Shown piece after piece: positions 15,936-23,752 of a stretch of 36,991 bases of DNA. A program made the translations under genes and the position numbers. A model generated the notes under the pieces. The model ran no database searches and had not been told where the DNA came from. It worked only from the letters and a program-made list of their open reading frames with translations. Origin of the DNA: Oscillospiraceae bacterium (GTDB lineage Bacteria > Bacillota > Clostridia > Oscillospirales > Oscillospiraceae); the NCBI GenBank assembly GCA_020025345.1, contig JAHHSH010000008.1, forward strand, positions 1 to 36,991, in the 5' to 3' direction. The first letter of the stretch is position 1; every line of letters starts with the position of its first letter.

Positions 15936-16409
15936 TTACTCTTTGGTGACAGAAGCAAATTTTGCATCCACCAATTTCTCCAGTGACCTCGGATCGATCT
16001 CCACCTGCATTCCGATCTTGCCGCCGGAAACGTAGATGGTCTCCCACTCCAAGGCGCTCTCATCCACCACCGTGGGGAACACCTTCTTCATGCCCACCGG
16101 CGAGCAGCCGCCGTGGACATAGCCGGTGAGTCCCAGCAGATCCTTCTGCTTGAGCATCTCGATTTTCTTGGCCCCCACAAGGGCAGCCCCCTTCTTGAGA
16201 TCCAGCTCATGGTCTCCGGGCAGGCAGAATACATAATAGCCCCGGTTGTTGTCCGTGGTCACCAGCGTTTTGAAGAGCCGATTGGCAGGCTGTCCGAAGT
16301 AGGCAGCAACATCCACCGCCGCCACCGGCCCGTTGAGAGGATATTCCCGGATGGTGTAGGCCACCTTTTCCCGGTCCAATATCCGCATCGCATTTGTCTT
16401 TGAAGCCAT
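15936..16409 (-). CDS. ybaK: Cys-tRNA(Pro) deacylase, YbaK/EbsC family
   Basis: This 157-residue protein matches YbaK: KTNAMRILDREKVAYTIREYP at the start, a FKTLVTTDN segment, GYYVFCLPGDHELDLKKGAALVGAKKIEM in the middle, and LLGLTGYVHGGCSPVGMKK, the typical GY-x-x-GG-x-SP-x-G pattern of the editing site. The family hydrolyses Cys mischarged on tRNA-Pro in trans. It leads a three-gene operon with a nitroreductase and a MarR regulator, an unusual setting for a translation quality-control enzyme. AAGGAGG precedes the ATG. Its promoter carries two ATAGTCC-type repeats. Confidence 0.95.
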   Translation of the reverse strand: MASKTNAMRILDREKVAYTIREYPLNGPVAAVDVAAYFGQPANRLFKTLVTTDNNRGYYVFCLPGDHELDLKKGAALVGAKKIEMLKQKDLLGLTGYVHGGCSPVGMKKVFPTVVDESALEWETIYVSGGKIGMQVEIDPRSLEKLVDAKFASVTKE

Positions 16410-16447
16410 AGGAAAACCTCCTTATATTGATTGCAATCGTTGACTTT

Positions 16448-16496
16448 ATTATAGTCCTAAATTGGACTATGCCAGTATAGTCCCAAATCAGACCAT
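16448..16496 (-). promoter_or_regulatory. Promoter and tandem operators of the ybaK-nitroreductase-marR operon
   Basis: ATAGTCC-N6-GGACTAT (16451-16470) is a 7-base-arm inverted repeat. A degenerate second copy, ATAGTCC-N6-AGACCAT, lies at 16477-16496, centre to centre 26 bases away. The minus-strand -10 TATAAT (16453-16448) overlaps the first repeat. This fits autorepression by the MarR protein. The rest of the 16410-16700 gap holds two hairpin terminators. Confidence 0.75.
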
Positions 16497-16551
16497 TGTC
16501 AATACCTATTTTTGCGCACACCGGCACATACTAAAAAGCCCCTTGCTTTTC

Positions 16552-16599
16552 AAAAAAGGATTGTGCGCCGCCCTCTTCGGGCGGCCACTTGCGATCCTT
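16552..16599 (-). terminator. Second hairpin downstream of the metal ATPase gene
   Basis: On the minus strand AAAGGAT pairs with ATCCTTT around an inner GCCGCCC-GAAGA-GGGCGGC hairpin, followed by six T. It sits about 50 bases beyond the first ATPase terminator. It may be a backup terminator or the end of a small minus-strand RNA. Confidence 0.6.
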
Positions 16600-16647
16600 T
16601 TCCTGTAGTCATCTATTTCTCTGATGAAAATTTTTTAAAGTGGCATA

Positions 16648-16688
16648 CAAAAAACCGGCTTCGATGTTTTCATCGAAACCGGTTTTTA
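16648..16688 (-). terminator. Terminator of the metal ATPase operon
   Basis: Stem AAAACCGG-TTCGATG and its complement around a four-base loop, followed by six T on the minus strand, just after the ATPase stop. Confidence 0.92.
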
Positions 16689-16700
16689 TTTTACGGAAAC

Positions 16701-18824
16701 TTACGCCTCCGCCGGATTCTGCGGAGCACGCAGCTGCGGGAAGTTTTTCGTCTCCGGCAGCGAACTCATACTGCGCAGGCTAATCGCCAGCGTAGATATA
16801 TTGTGCAGTGCAGCAGAGGTAGCAGGCGGCAGCACGCCCAGAAGTCCCAGCGCAATCAATCCGCCGTTGAAGCCGATGATAAAGCGGTAATTGGAGTCGA
16901 TGCGCCGCATCAGTCCCTGTGCAATCAGGCGTAGCTCCACCAACTCCCACAGATCGTCCGCAGCAATAGTAATATCGGAGATCTCCCGTGCCAAAGCAGC
17001 ACCATCGCTGATGGATACACCCACATCAGCCTCCGACAGAGCCGGGGAGTCATTGATTCCGTCACCCACCATGATTACCGTGTGTCCCTCAGCGCGCAGT
17101 GCGGAAATGTAGCCCGCCTTATCGGAGGGAAGCACCTCGGCACGGAAATCATCCACGCCTAACTGTTCGGCAATGGCCTGCGCCGTGCGATAGCTGTCGC
17201 CGGTGAGCATTACGCGCTTCTCCACGCCCAGACCTTTCAGCGCCTGCAGTACAGCTACAGCCTCCCGGCGCAGCGGATCGGCAATGCAGATCACGGCGAT
17301 CAGCTTGCCGCCAGCCGCCATGTAAAGATGCGAATACTCACTGGGAAGCTCATCAAATTTTTGCTGATACTCTGGGCAAACAACACACTGCTCATCCTCA
17401 AAGATAAAGTGGGCGCTGCCAATCAGCACACGCACACCGTTCACCGTGCTGGCAATTCCGTGGGCCACCAGATATTCCACCTTGGTGTGGAATTCCTGAT
17501 GATCGATCCCCTGCCGTACAGCCTCTTCCACAACGGCATTGGCCAGGGAGTGTGGGAAATGCTCCTCCAAACAGGCCGCCAGCCGCAGGATCTCTCGCTC
17601 ATTCTGATCACAGAACGGAATCACTCTGGCAACACGGGGGCAGGCATGGGTCAACGTACCGGTCTTATCAAAAACAATGGTATCGGCCTGTGCCACAGCC
17701 TCCAAAAATTTGCCGCCCTTGACAGTGATGTGCCGCTTGCCGGATTCACGCATGGCGGAGAGCACCGCCAGCGGCATGGCCAGCTTCAAGGCACAGGAAA
17801 AGTCTACCATCAGCACGGACAGGGCGCGGGTAATATTGCCCGTAAAGCACAGCCCCAACAGGCTGGCCCCCAGCGTATACGGCACCAGCTTATCCGCCAG
17901 ATTGGACGCATTTGCCTCGGCAGCAGACTTCAGCTGCTGCGAATCCTCGATCATGGACACGATCTGGTCGTAGCGGCTTTGGCCGCTGACCTGTGTGACC
18001 TCTACAACACACTCGCCCTCTTCCACGATCGTACCGGCATAAACGGTGCTGCCGGGGCGGCGTGCCACGGGGATCGACTCGCCGGTAAGGGAAGCCTGAT
18101 TGACCATGACCTCGCCCTCTGCCACGGTGCCGTCCATAGGAATGGTACTGCCCACCCGAACCACCACATGGTCGCCGGGCATCACCTGAGAGATCGGCAC
18201 CAGTACCTCGCCGCTCTCCGTGCGCACCCAAACGCGATCCACGTTGAGAGACATACACCGCGCCAAATCATCCACAGAGCGCTTGTGGGTCCACTCCTCC
18301 AGCAGTTCGCCGATTTCCAGCAGGAACATAACCATACCGGCCGTATCGAAATCTCTCCGGCAGGCAGAAATACCCACGGACAGCGCATCCAGCAGCTCCA
18401 CCTTCATCTGGCGATGAAGCAGGCACTGTACCCCCCGGCGCAGGAAGGGAATCATGTGCCAGCACACCCGCAAGGTACAAATGGGTGCCGGCATGAAAAG
18501 GCTGAAGAAGAGTTTCTTCCCCACCAGCATAGTCAGCTTTTCCTCATATTCCCGGTTCAAAAGGCGGGAACTGTGGTCGGGCAGTACCGTGCTCTTCTCG
18601 GCACGCTCCCAGGAGAAAGCCGCGATGGAGCGGATCACCTCGTCGCGGGTGCCGCGATAAGTCATAATGACGCAGCGGGTACGCTCATGCACCTTGACCT
18701 CCATCGCCCAAGGCTGCTGCTGCAGCCACTGTTCCAGAAGATCTGCCTGTTCTAAAGACATCTGCTTCATCGGCAGCGAAACACGCATACGCCCTTTGCT
18801 TTCATGTAAAATTTTAGCCTTCAT
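16701..18824 (-). CDS. Heavy-metal-translocating P1B-type ATPase
   Basis: This 707-residue membrane pump has the P-type motifs TGES (247-250), DKTGT with the phosphorylated Asp at 386, and GDGINDSPAL in the C-terminal half. The first ~75 residues resemble a degenerate HMA domain without its CxxC. Two features are unusual. The transmembrane metal site reads S-C-A (343-345) instead of CPC/CPx, and the HP motif reads PHS (424-426). SCA-type sites occur in clostridial pumps paired with DUF6110-like proteins. The substrate is unknown; mycobacterial CtpC, which has a related partner, exports Zn or Mn. A hairpin with T5 lies just upstream of its ribosome site GAGGGT. Confidence 0.93.
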   Translation of the reverse strand: MKAKILHESKGRMRVSLPMKQMSLEQADLLEQWLQQQPWAMEVKVHERTRCVIMTYRGTRDEVIRSIAAFSWERAEKSTVLPDHSSRLLNREYEEKLTMLVGKKLFFSLFMPAPICTLRVCWHMIPFLRRGVQCLLHRQMKVELLDALSVGISACRRDFDTAGMVMFLLEIGELLEEWTHKRSVDDLARCMSLNVDRVWVRTESGEVLVPISQVMPGDHVVVRVGSTIPMDGTVAEGEVMVNQASLTGESIPVARRPGSTVYAGTIVEEGECVVEVTQVSGQSRYDQIVSMIEDSQQLKSAAEANASNLADKLVPYTLGASLLGLCFTGNITRALSVLMVDFSCALKLAMPLAVLSAMRESGKRHITVKGGKFLEAVAQADTIVFDKTGTLTHACPRVARVIPFCDQNEREILRLAACLEEHFPHSLANAVVEEAVRQGIDHQEFHTKVEYLVAHGIASTVNGVRVLIGSAHFIFEDEQCVVCPEYQQKFDELPSEYSHLYMAAGGKLIAVICIADPLRREAVAVLQALKGLGVEKRVMLTGDSYRTAQAIAEQLGVDDFRAEVLPSDKAGYISALRAEGHTVIMVGDGINDSPALSEADVGVSISDGAALAREISDITIAADDLWELVELRLIAQGLMRRIDSNYRFIIGFNGGLIALGLLGVLPPATSAALHNISTLAISLRSMSSLPETKNFPQLRAPQNPAEA

Positions 18825-18840
18825 TTATCTTACCCTCACG

Positions 18841-18869
18841 AAAAACGGGAGCCGTAAGCACGGCTCCCG
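18841..18869 (-). terminator. Intra-operon terminator/attenuator before the metal ATPase gene
   Basis: CGGGAGCCG/CGGCTCCCG with a six-base loop and five T on the minus strand lies between the PacL-like gene and the ATPase, ending about 17 bases before the ATPase start. It should make the small-protein genes more abundant than the pump. Confidence 0.82.
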
Positions 18870-18895
18870 CGAGAATTTAAGCTAAGCCGTCTGTC

Positions 18896-19168
18896 TCACT
18901 CAGCCTCATCCTGAATGTCAGCCTTGGCCTGTTCCGCAGCCATCTTAGCGGCGCGCGTCTCGTTCAGTTCCTTGGCCTCCGCCAGAATGTCAGCAGCGTT
19001 CTCCTGCACAGAGGTAACCGTTTCCATCACGCAGTCCTTGGCACGCAGGCCAGCTGCTGTAGCATATACATAGGCCTTCTTTGCCTCACGAGAAGCGAGA
19101 ATCTTCAAACCCACGGAACCAAACAGGGTACCGCCAACAAACAGTGCCGCCTTAGAATAATTGTTCAT
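18896..19168 (-). CDS. PacL-like (DUF6110/DUF1490-like) partner of the metal ATPase
   Basis: This 90-residue protein has a short N-terminal membrane segment (KAALFVGGTLFGSVGLKIL) and then a helical cytoplasmic tail with AKKAYVYATAAGLRAKDCVMETV and DILAEAKELNETRAAKMAAE. The order of a glycine-rich membrane anchor, an A-x-GLR segment and an ADILAEA helix resembles DUF1490 proteins such as mycobacterial PacL1, which scaffold and assist P-type ATPases, and clostridial DUF6110. PacL1 ends in a His/Asp metal motif; this tail is acidic (DIQDEAE) without His. It lies upstream of the ATPase in the same operon. AAAGGAAG precedes the ATG. Confidence 0.78.
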   Translation of the reverse strand: MNNYSKAALFVGGTLFGSVGLKILASREAKKAYVYATAAGLRAKDCVMETVTSVQENAADILAEAKELNETRAAKMAAEQAKADIQDEAE

Positions 19169-19198
19169 ATTGGATACTTCCTTTCTTCATTTCTTCAT

Positions 19199-19279
19199 TT
19201 ACTTACGCTTGTAACCTGTGATCATGACCATTACCATGCAGATAACAGCCCCCCATGCCCAAAACTTATGCGCTTTCAT
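19199..19279 (-). CDS. 26-residue single-membrane-helix microprotein (DUF6219-like)
   Basis: ATG at 19279 opens MKAHKFWAWGAVICMVMVMI followed by TGYKRK and a stop. It is one hydrophobic helix with basic ends, so a membrane microprotein. GGAGG seven bases before the ATG is the best ribosome site in the operon, which argues that it is translated. It precedes the PacL-like gene by 30 bases and would be the first gene of the metal ATPase operon. The pattern resembles small clostridial proteins filed as DUF6219, but that name is from memory. It could be a regulatory or stabilising subunit of the pump. Function is unknown. Confidence 0.7.
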   Translation of the reverse strand: MKAHKFWAWGAVICMVMVMITGYKRK

Positions 19280-19328
19280 AATCGATCCTCCATGTTACAA
19301 ATGAAATTTTCCCTTTGCTTGAATCTTT

Positions 19329-19334
19329 ATTATA
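19329..19334 (-). promoter_or_regulatory. Probable -10 element of the metal ATPase operon
   Basis: TATAAT on the minus strand about 50 bases before the microprotein start. The -35 region would fall inside the araC terminator and is poor, so an activator may be needed. Confidence 0.45.
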
Positions 19335-19336
19335 GA

Positions 19337-19369
19337 GAAAACAAAAGACCAATTCTCATGGAATTGGTC
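19337..19369 (-). terminator. araC terminator
   Basis: Perfect 9-base arms GACCAATTC/GAATTGGTC with a five-base loop, followed by TTTTGTTTTC on the minus strand. It starts within the araC stop codon. Confidence 0.9.
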
Positions 19370-20273
19370 AAATGATTCTGGTATCAGACATTTTTCTATA
19401 GTTACTGGGCGACATACCATAAACTCTTTTGAAAACCACATTAAACTGGCTCACGCTCTCATAGCCCACACTTTGCGCAATCTGCAGCACTGTCATCTTC
19501 GAAAACTGCAGCAGCGCCGCAGCCTTCTGCACCCGGCGATGCAGCAGCCAGCTGTGGATCGGTTGTCCGTACATCTCCCGGAAACGGTTTTTCAAGGCTG
19601 TGGGCGATAGATGGAACTGTCGGCTCAGCTCGGAAATCGTCAGTTTTTCATCCATGTGCTCTTCCATATAGACGCAAACACGATGGATATTGTTGGCGGA
19701 ATAGGCTTGCTCCGGTAGGTACACAGAGGTATTCTCCAGCAGGGCCGGATGGGTGTGCAGCAGATAGATCAGCTCCGCAATCTTAAATACGCAGTAATGT
19801 CCCTGCTCCTGACAGGGAAGACTGCACAGCGCAGAAAAAGCAGCCCGGCTCCAGTTGCAGTCCGGAATATGTATGCAGCCGTCATGCGCCCTGAGCATGT
19901 GCGCTGTCCACCCATCGCACAGATCCCCGTGCCCCAGGACACGGTAAATGGTTTCAAAGGTGGCTCGCGCCTCCGCAGGATCAATGGCAATACAGTATCC
20001 TGTCAAGGCTTCACGCACCACCATGGTCCGTACATCCGATGTGTCCGACGTAAACAGGATCTCCTGCGTGCCGATTTCCATCACCGGATCGTCTTTACGC
20101 TCCAGTGCCAAGGAACCACTTAGGCAGAAAAAAAGCTCATACCCGGACTGTTCCGCCCGACCGGATTCCACAGGGTACAACCCCGGTGTCAGCTGACCGG
20201 CGGTAATCTTGCACATCTGAACACCGTCTGCCACCAAACGCCAGCAGCCTTCTTCCAGATAATCCATCAGCAC
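19368..20273 (-). CDS. AraC family transcriptional regulator (PchR-like)
   Basis: This regulator of about 301 residues has an N-terminal ligand or sensor half and a C-terminal AraC domain with two helix-turn-helix motifs, seen as LTISELSRQFHLSPTALKNRFREMYG and VLQIAQSVGYESVSQFNVVFKRVYGMSPSNYRK. The overall look is that of PchR-type iron/siderophore regulators. The start is uncertain: GTG 20273 is preferred because AGGGAGGG lies eight bases upstream, while ATG 20267 is a little far. An iron-box-like repeat covers its transcription start. The metal ATPase operon lies just downstream, but a strong terminator separates them. Confidence 0.88.
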   Translation of the reverse strand: MLMDYLEEGCWRLVADGVQMCKITAGQLTPGLYPVESGRAEQSGYELFFCLSGSLALERKDDPVMEIGTQEILFTSDTSDVRTMVVREALTGYCIAIDPAEARATFETIYRVLGHGDLCDGWTAHMLRAHDGCIHIPDCNWSRAAFSALCSLPCQEQGHYCVFKIAELIYLLHTHPALLENTSVYLPEQAYSANNIHRVCVYMEEHMDEKLTISELSRQFHLSPTALKNRFREMYGQPIHSWLLHRRVQKAAALLQFSKMTVLQIAQSVGYESVSQFNVVFKRVYGMSPSNYRKMSDTRII

Positions 20274-20317
20274 AAGGTTTCCCTCCCTTCCCTGCGGTTC
20301 CCTTATTGGCAGCAATA

Positions 20318-20333
20318 GTTAGTGCACGCTAAC
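20318..20333. promoter_or_regulatory. Iron-box-like operator at the araC transcription start
   Basis: GTTAG-TGCACG-CTAAC, the same 5-6-5 repeat as in the feo region. It begins about nine bases after the -10 element and so covers the predicted start site, as expected for repression. Confidence 0.75.
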
Positions 20334-20341
20334 CACAAAGT

Positions 20342-20370
20342 AGCATAGCATAGAACCCTTCGATTTGCAA
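20342..20370 (-). promoter_or_regulatory. araC promoter
   Basis: Minus-strand TTGCAA (20370-20365), 17-base spacer, TATGCT (20347-20342), directly followed by the operator. Between here and the nhaC promoter (20371-20630) I see no gene or clear RNA structure. Confidence 0.65.
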
Positions 20371-20630
20371 GGAGAACTTTTCCGCAGCACCTTCCCTCTC
20401 GTGCCGATTCGATTCACTGCAGCACATATCCTTTCGCTGTCACGCAAAGATTCCGCAAAAACGCAGTATTTGAAAGAAATCCTGCATATATTTGACTCCA
20501 CTTTGGGCAAACTACACAAAACGCGGCAAGTCCCATCCCACGCGGCTTCATGGCGTCTATCCGCACTTTTTCAAGGACTTTTTCAGCATAAATGGCTTCT
20601 TTTTTTCTCTATGCAATCAAATAAAATCAT

Positions 20631-20660
20631 TTGACAGTAAATGATCCGTCAGTATATAAT
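20631..20660 (+). promoter_or_regulatory. nhaC promoter
   Basis: TTGACA, 18-base spacer, TATAAT, both consensus hexamers. The leader to the ATG is about 75 bases. Confidence 0.85.
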
Positions 20661-20743
20661 GCACTCATTGCCGCATTTTTGATGAATTTTATCAGTTTTT
20701 GTCAGAATGCAGGATTACTTTCAAAGAAACAGGAGGTTTTTTA

Positions 20744-22303
20744 ATGGATTGGAATGCAGGATTCTTATCTCTAGTACCACCAATTCTCGCCATCGCGTGC
20801 GCGCTTATTACGAAGGAGGTCGTCTTCTCCTTAATTCTGGGCGTACTTTCCGGAACCATTATCTATGCTAATCTGCAGGGTCTGGGCTTTCTGGCAGTTT
20901 TCGATCATACGGTATCCCTTATCGGTGATAAAATCGCGGATAACGTGTACATTATCCTGTTCTTGTGCCTGCTGGGCATTCTGGTTACGCTGGTAGCCAA
21001 GGCCGGCGGCTCAAAGGCATACGGCGATTGGGCCGGCAAAAAGCTGAAGGGCAAGAGAAGTGCTTCCCTTGCCACCTCCGCCCTCGACCTTGTGTTTTTC
21101 ATCGACGACTACTTCAACTGCCTGACCGTTGGTACCGTCATGCGTCCCGTCACAGACAAGTTCAAGATCTCCAGAGAAAAGCTGGCCTATATGATCGATG
21201 CAACCGCTGCACCTATCTGCATCATTGCCCCGATTTCCACTTGGGCCGCCTCTGTCATCTCCAATCTGCCGGCAAACGCCGGTAACGGCATGAGCGTCTT
21301 TATCTCCGCCATTCCGTTGAACCTCTATGCTATTTTGACTCTGATCATGGTCATCAGCATGGGTGCAAGACGCGATGCTGACTTCGGCCCCATGGCCAAG
21401 GCGCAGGTGGCTGCCGAGCGCGGCATCATCAACGGCACGGACGGCGCCGAGGCAGAAGAGGAAATGAAGAAGCACACCAAGGCCGACGCCAAGGGTAAGG
21501 TGGTCGATCTTGTCCTGCCGATTCTGGTTCTTGTTGTCTCCGCAGTGATTTCCATGCTGTATTTCGGCGGTCTGTTCTCCGGCGAAGCACACAGCCTGTT
21601 TGAGGCTTTCGGAAACACCAACTCCGCAAAGGCCCTGTCTATGGGCGGTTTCTTTGCTCTGCTGTTCACCTTTATTTTCTATATCTCCAGACGTGTGCTC
21701 ACGTTCAAGGAGTTCTTTGGCTGCATCAACGAGGGCGTTGCATCCATGATCCCCGCCTGTGTGATCCTTGCTATGGCGTGGGCCATCGGCGGCGTGTGCC
21801 GTGATCTGCTGAACACCGGCGGCTATGTCTCCTACGTTGTGGAAACGCTGGGCATCCCCGTGCAGCTCCTCGCCCCCATCATTTTCGTCTTCGGCTGCGG
21901 CCTTTCCTTTGCCACTGGTACTGCCTGGGGTACGTTCAGTATTCTGATCCCCATTGTCACCGACCTGTGCATCAAGTCTGCACCTGAGCTGCTGATCACC
22001 TGCCTAGCCGCCACCTTGGCCGGTTCTGTGTTTGGTGACCACTGCTCCCCCATCTCCGACACCACTATTCTTGCCTCTACCGGTGCCGCCTGCAACCACA
22101 TCGAACACGTCAGGACGCAGGTGCCTTATGCACTTACTGTGGCCGTGTGCTGCTTCATCGGCTATTTCGTTGCCGGCTTTACCGGCGGAAATGTCATCGC
22201 AACGCTGGCCGTCTCCATCGGCGTGCTCGTTGTTGCTCTGATCGTTCTGCCCAAGTTCTTCGGCATGGAGAAGGTCAGAAAGCAGGAAACTGCCGGAAAG
22301 TAA
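20744..22303 (+). CDS. nhaC: NhaC family Na+/H+ antiporter
   Basis: This 519-residue polytopic membrane protein has about 12 helices. The NhaC pattern is clear: PPILAIACALITKEVVFSLILGVLSG at the N-terminus, FFIDDYFNCLTVGTVMRPVTD with the acidic pair, ISTWAASVI, and late FGCGLSFATGTAWGTFSILIP and GDHCSPISDTTILASTGA segments. It should exchange Na+ (or a small organic cation) for H+. Some relatives exchange amino-acid pairs, so the ion is inferred. The ATG at 20744 follows AGGAGG with a seven-base gap. The gene has a near-consensus promoter and its own terminator, so expression should be high. Confidence 0.95.
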   Translation: MDWNAGFLSLVPPILAIACALITKEVVFSLILGVLSGTIIYANLQGLGFLAVFDHTVSLIGDKIADNVYIILFLCLLGILVTLVAKAGGSKAYGDWAGKKLKGKRSASLATSALDLVFFIDDYFNCLTVGTVMRPVTDKFKISREKLAYMIDATAAPICIIAPISTWAASVISNLPANAGNGMSVFISAIPLNLYAILTLIMVISMGARRDADFGPMAKAQVAAERGIINGTDGAEAEEEMKKHTKADAKGKVVDLVLPILVLVVSAVISMLYFGGLFSGEAHSLFEAFGNTNSAKALSMGGFFALLFTFIFYISRRVLTFKEFFGCINEGVASMIPACVILAMAWAIGGVCRDLLNTGGYVSYVVETLGIPVQLLAPIIFVFGCGLSFATGTAWGTFSILIPIVTDLCIKSAPELLITCLAATLAGSVFGDHCSPISDTTILASTGAACNHIEHVRTQVPYALTVAVCCFIGYFVAGFTGGNVIATLAVSIGVLVVALIVLPKFFGMEKVRKQETAGK

Positions 22304-22362
22304 CCGATTTTAATTCTTGCGGTTCTTCGCCTCGCAAGGCAAAAGGGCGCATCAACTGCATC

Positions 22363-22400
22363 AAAAGAGCGCAGAACAGCTCGTTCTGCGCTCTTTTTCT
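22363..22400 (+). terminator. nhaC terminator
   Basis: AAAAGAGCGCAGAAC and its complement with a five-base loop, followed by TTTTTCTTTG. It also faces the 3' end of the convergent slipin gene. Confidence 0.92.
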
Positions 22401-22438
22401 TTGTTTTCCGGTGCCATAAGGCTCTCGGCATATGTATC

Positions 22439-23542
22439 TTAGGAGGATCGTCCGCGGAGGATCTCCCCCAGCTGCACCAGCAAATCGCCGGAGCCATTGA
22501 GATTGATGTTCCCCACGTTGTCGCAGATGCGCTCAATGTACTCCAGCTCCTTGAGCCGGTAGAGCGTCTCGTTCTCCTCCATCAGCTTCGCTGTGTTCAG
22601 CAAAGAACGGGTGGAGGCTACCTCCTCGCGGCGGGTGATTACATTGGCCTGCGCCCGTTTTTCCGCCACCAGCACGGTATTCATGATATCTCGAATCTCG
22701 CCGGGGAGAATGATGTCCTTCACCCCGCCATCCACGATCGCCACGAAGAGCGCCGCCGCTTTTTCGCGCAGCTGCTCCGTGACAAACTGTGAGATCTCCG
22801 CCTTGTTCTCTAAAATCTCATCCAGCTTATACCGCCCCACATACTCCCGCAGCACCAGCTGGGCTGCCACATGGAGCTGCTCGATGTAATTGTCGATCTC
22901 CGTCAGCACCTTGACGCAGTCGGTAATCCGGTAGTTGATATAGAAGTTAATGCGCAAAGACACCTTATCCCGGGTCAGGATCTCCTGTCCCCGGATATCC
23001 ATCTGTGTCAAGTGCATATCCACACAGCGCACATCTACCTGCTTCTCCGTCTTCCAGAAGTAGTAGGTGCCGCAATCCAGCACTTTCGCAAATTTCTGGT
23101 CAATAAAGAGACAGCCCTTCTGATGCTCCCCCACCTCAAAACGGGTATAGAACCACGGTTCCAGCGTCTCGAAGATGTACAAAGGCACCTCCCCGCCCAC
23201 CACGGGGTCTGCCGTATCCACCATGCGGAACTCGTGGCTATGCTGCGCCGTCCAGAAGGCGTACTTCCCTTTACGCAGCACCTCCGCAAATTTACCGTCC
23301 ACGAAGTGGAGCGCCAGCTGCTGGTCGCCCACCTCTGCCACCACCGTCTCCTTGGCAATCTCCGGATGGCAGAGCAGGGTGTTCAGTGAACAGGACGCAG
23401 ATGCAATCGGCTGATCCAGCGCCAGCACCTCAATGCGCCGATCTCCGAACGTGCGGTATTTGCCGGGCCGCAGCAGCTTTACGAATTTCCCGTTGCAGAA
23501 ATAGAGACCTCGCTGCAGCTCGTTGATCATCACTTTCTTCAT
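22439..23542 (-). CDS. SPFH/slipin-family protein with three N-terminal repeats
   Basis: This 367-residue protein has a C-terminal SPFH (band 7/slipin) domain beginning near DIRGQEILTRDKVSLRINF and ending with a long helical part (EKRAQANVITRREEVASTRSLLNTA), as in stomatin-type scaffolds. The N-terminal ~175 residues hold three related units of the form GxxF-x-x-G/Q-K-F-x-x-x-L-x-x-G-x-Y-x-x-(F/W), seen at GLYFCNGKFVKLLRPGKY, ALHFVDGKFAEVLRKGKY and CLFIDQKFAKVLDCGTY. No clear membrane helix is visible. Function is unknown; SPFH proteins organise membranes or assist proteases. ATG 23542 follows GAGGAGG. It sits directly behind a candidate structured leader. Confidence 0.88.
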   Translation of the reverse strand: MKKVMINELQRGLYFCNGKFVKLLRPGKYRTFGDRRIEVLALDQPIASASCSLNTLLCHPEIAKETVVAEVGDQQLALHFVDGKFAEVLRKGKYAFWTAQHSHEFRMVDTADPVVGGEVPLYIFETLEPWFYTRFEVGEHQKGCLFIDQKFAKVLDCGTYYFWKTEKQVDVRCVDMHLTQMDIRGQEILTRDKVSLRINFYINYRITDCVKVLTEIDNYIEQLHVAAQLVLREYVGRYKLDEILENKAEISQFVTEQLREKAAALFVAIVDGGVKDIILPGEIRDIMNTVLVAEKRAQANVITRREEVASTRSLLNTAKLMEENETLYRLKELEYIERICDNVGNINLNGSGDLLVQLGEILRGRSS

Positions 23543-23576
23543 ATGAAAATCCTCCTCAAAGGTAAAATGTTCGGGT

Positions 23577-23752
23577 GCTCTCCCCCATACCGTACGGCGG
23601 CCGGAGACTTGAGTGCCCCATGGCACAGGCGGAAAGCGCTGCTTCTGGCCTGTGTTCTGCGGGCACGGTATCCATCCCCGGGCAGGGCCGATGCGGTATT
23701 TTCTTTCGCTGGAAATGCCGGCGGCGCTTCCAACGACATGGCGGGGGAGAGC
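23577..23752 (-). ncRNA. Candidate structured leader RNA upstream of the slipin gene
   Basis: Several long complementary arms are nested. P0 is GCTCTCCCCC (23577-23586) with GGGGGAGAGC (23743-23752). P1 is ATACCG (23587-23592) with CGGTAT (23666-23671). P2 is TGCCC (23614-23618) with GGGCA (23661-23665). P3 is CACAGGC (23624-23630) with GCCTGTG (23648-23654). A second arm, TGGAA/TTCCA, lies near 23710-23732. P0 closes a junction of two arms and ends 34 bases before the slipin ATG. It matches no riboswitch class I know. The strand is inferred from the downstream gene. The remaining gap, 23753-23997, holds a GNRA-loop hairpin (23777-23792) and nothing else recognised. Confidence 0.45.

Noticed and set aside
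17328..18755. 475-codon open frame opposite the metal ATPase
   Set aside because: Antisense shadow; no recognisable motif or ribosome site.
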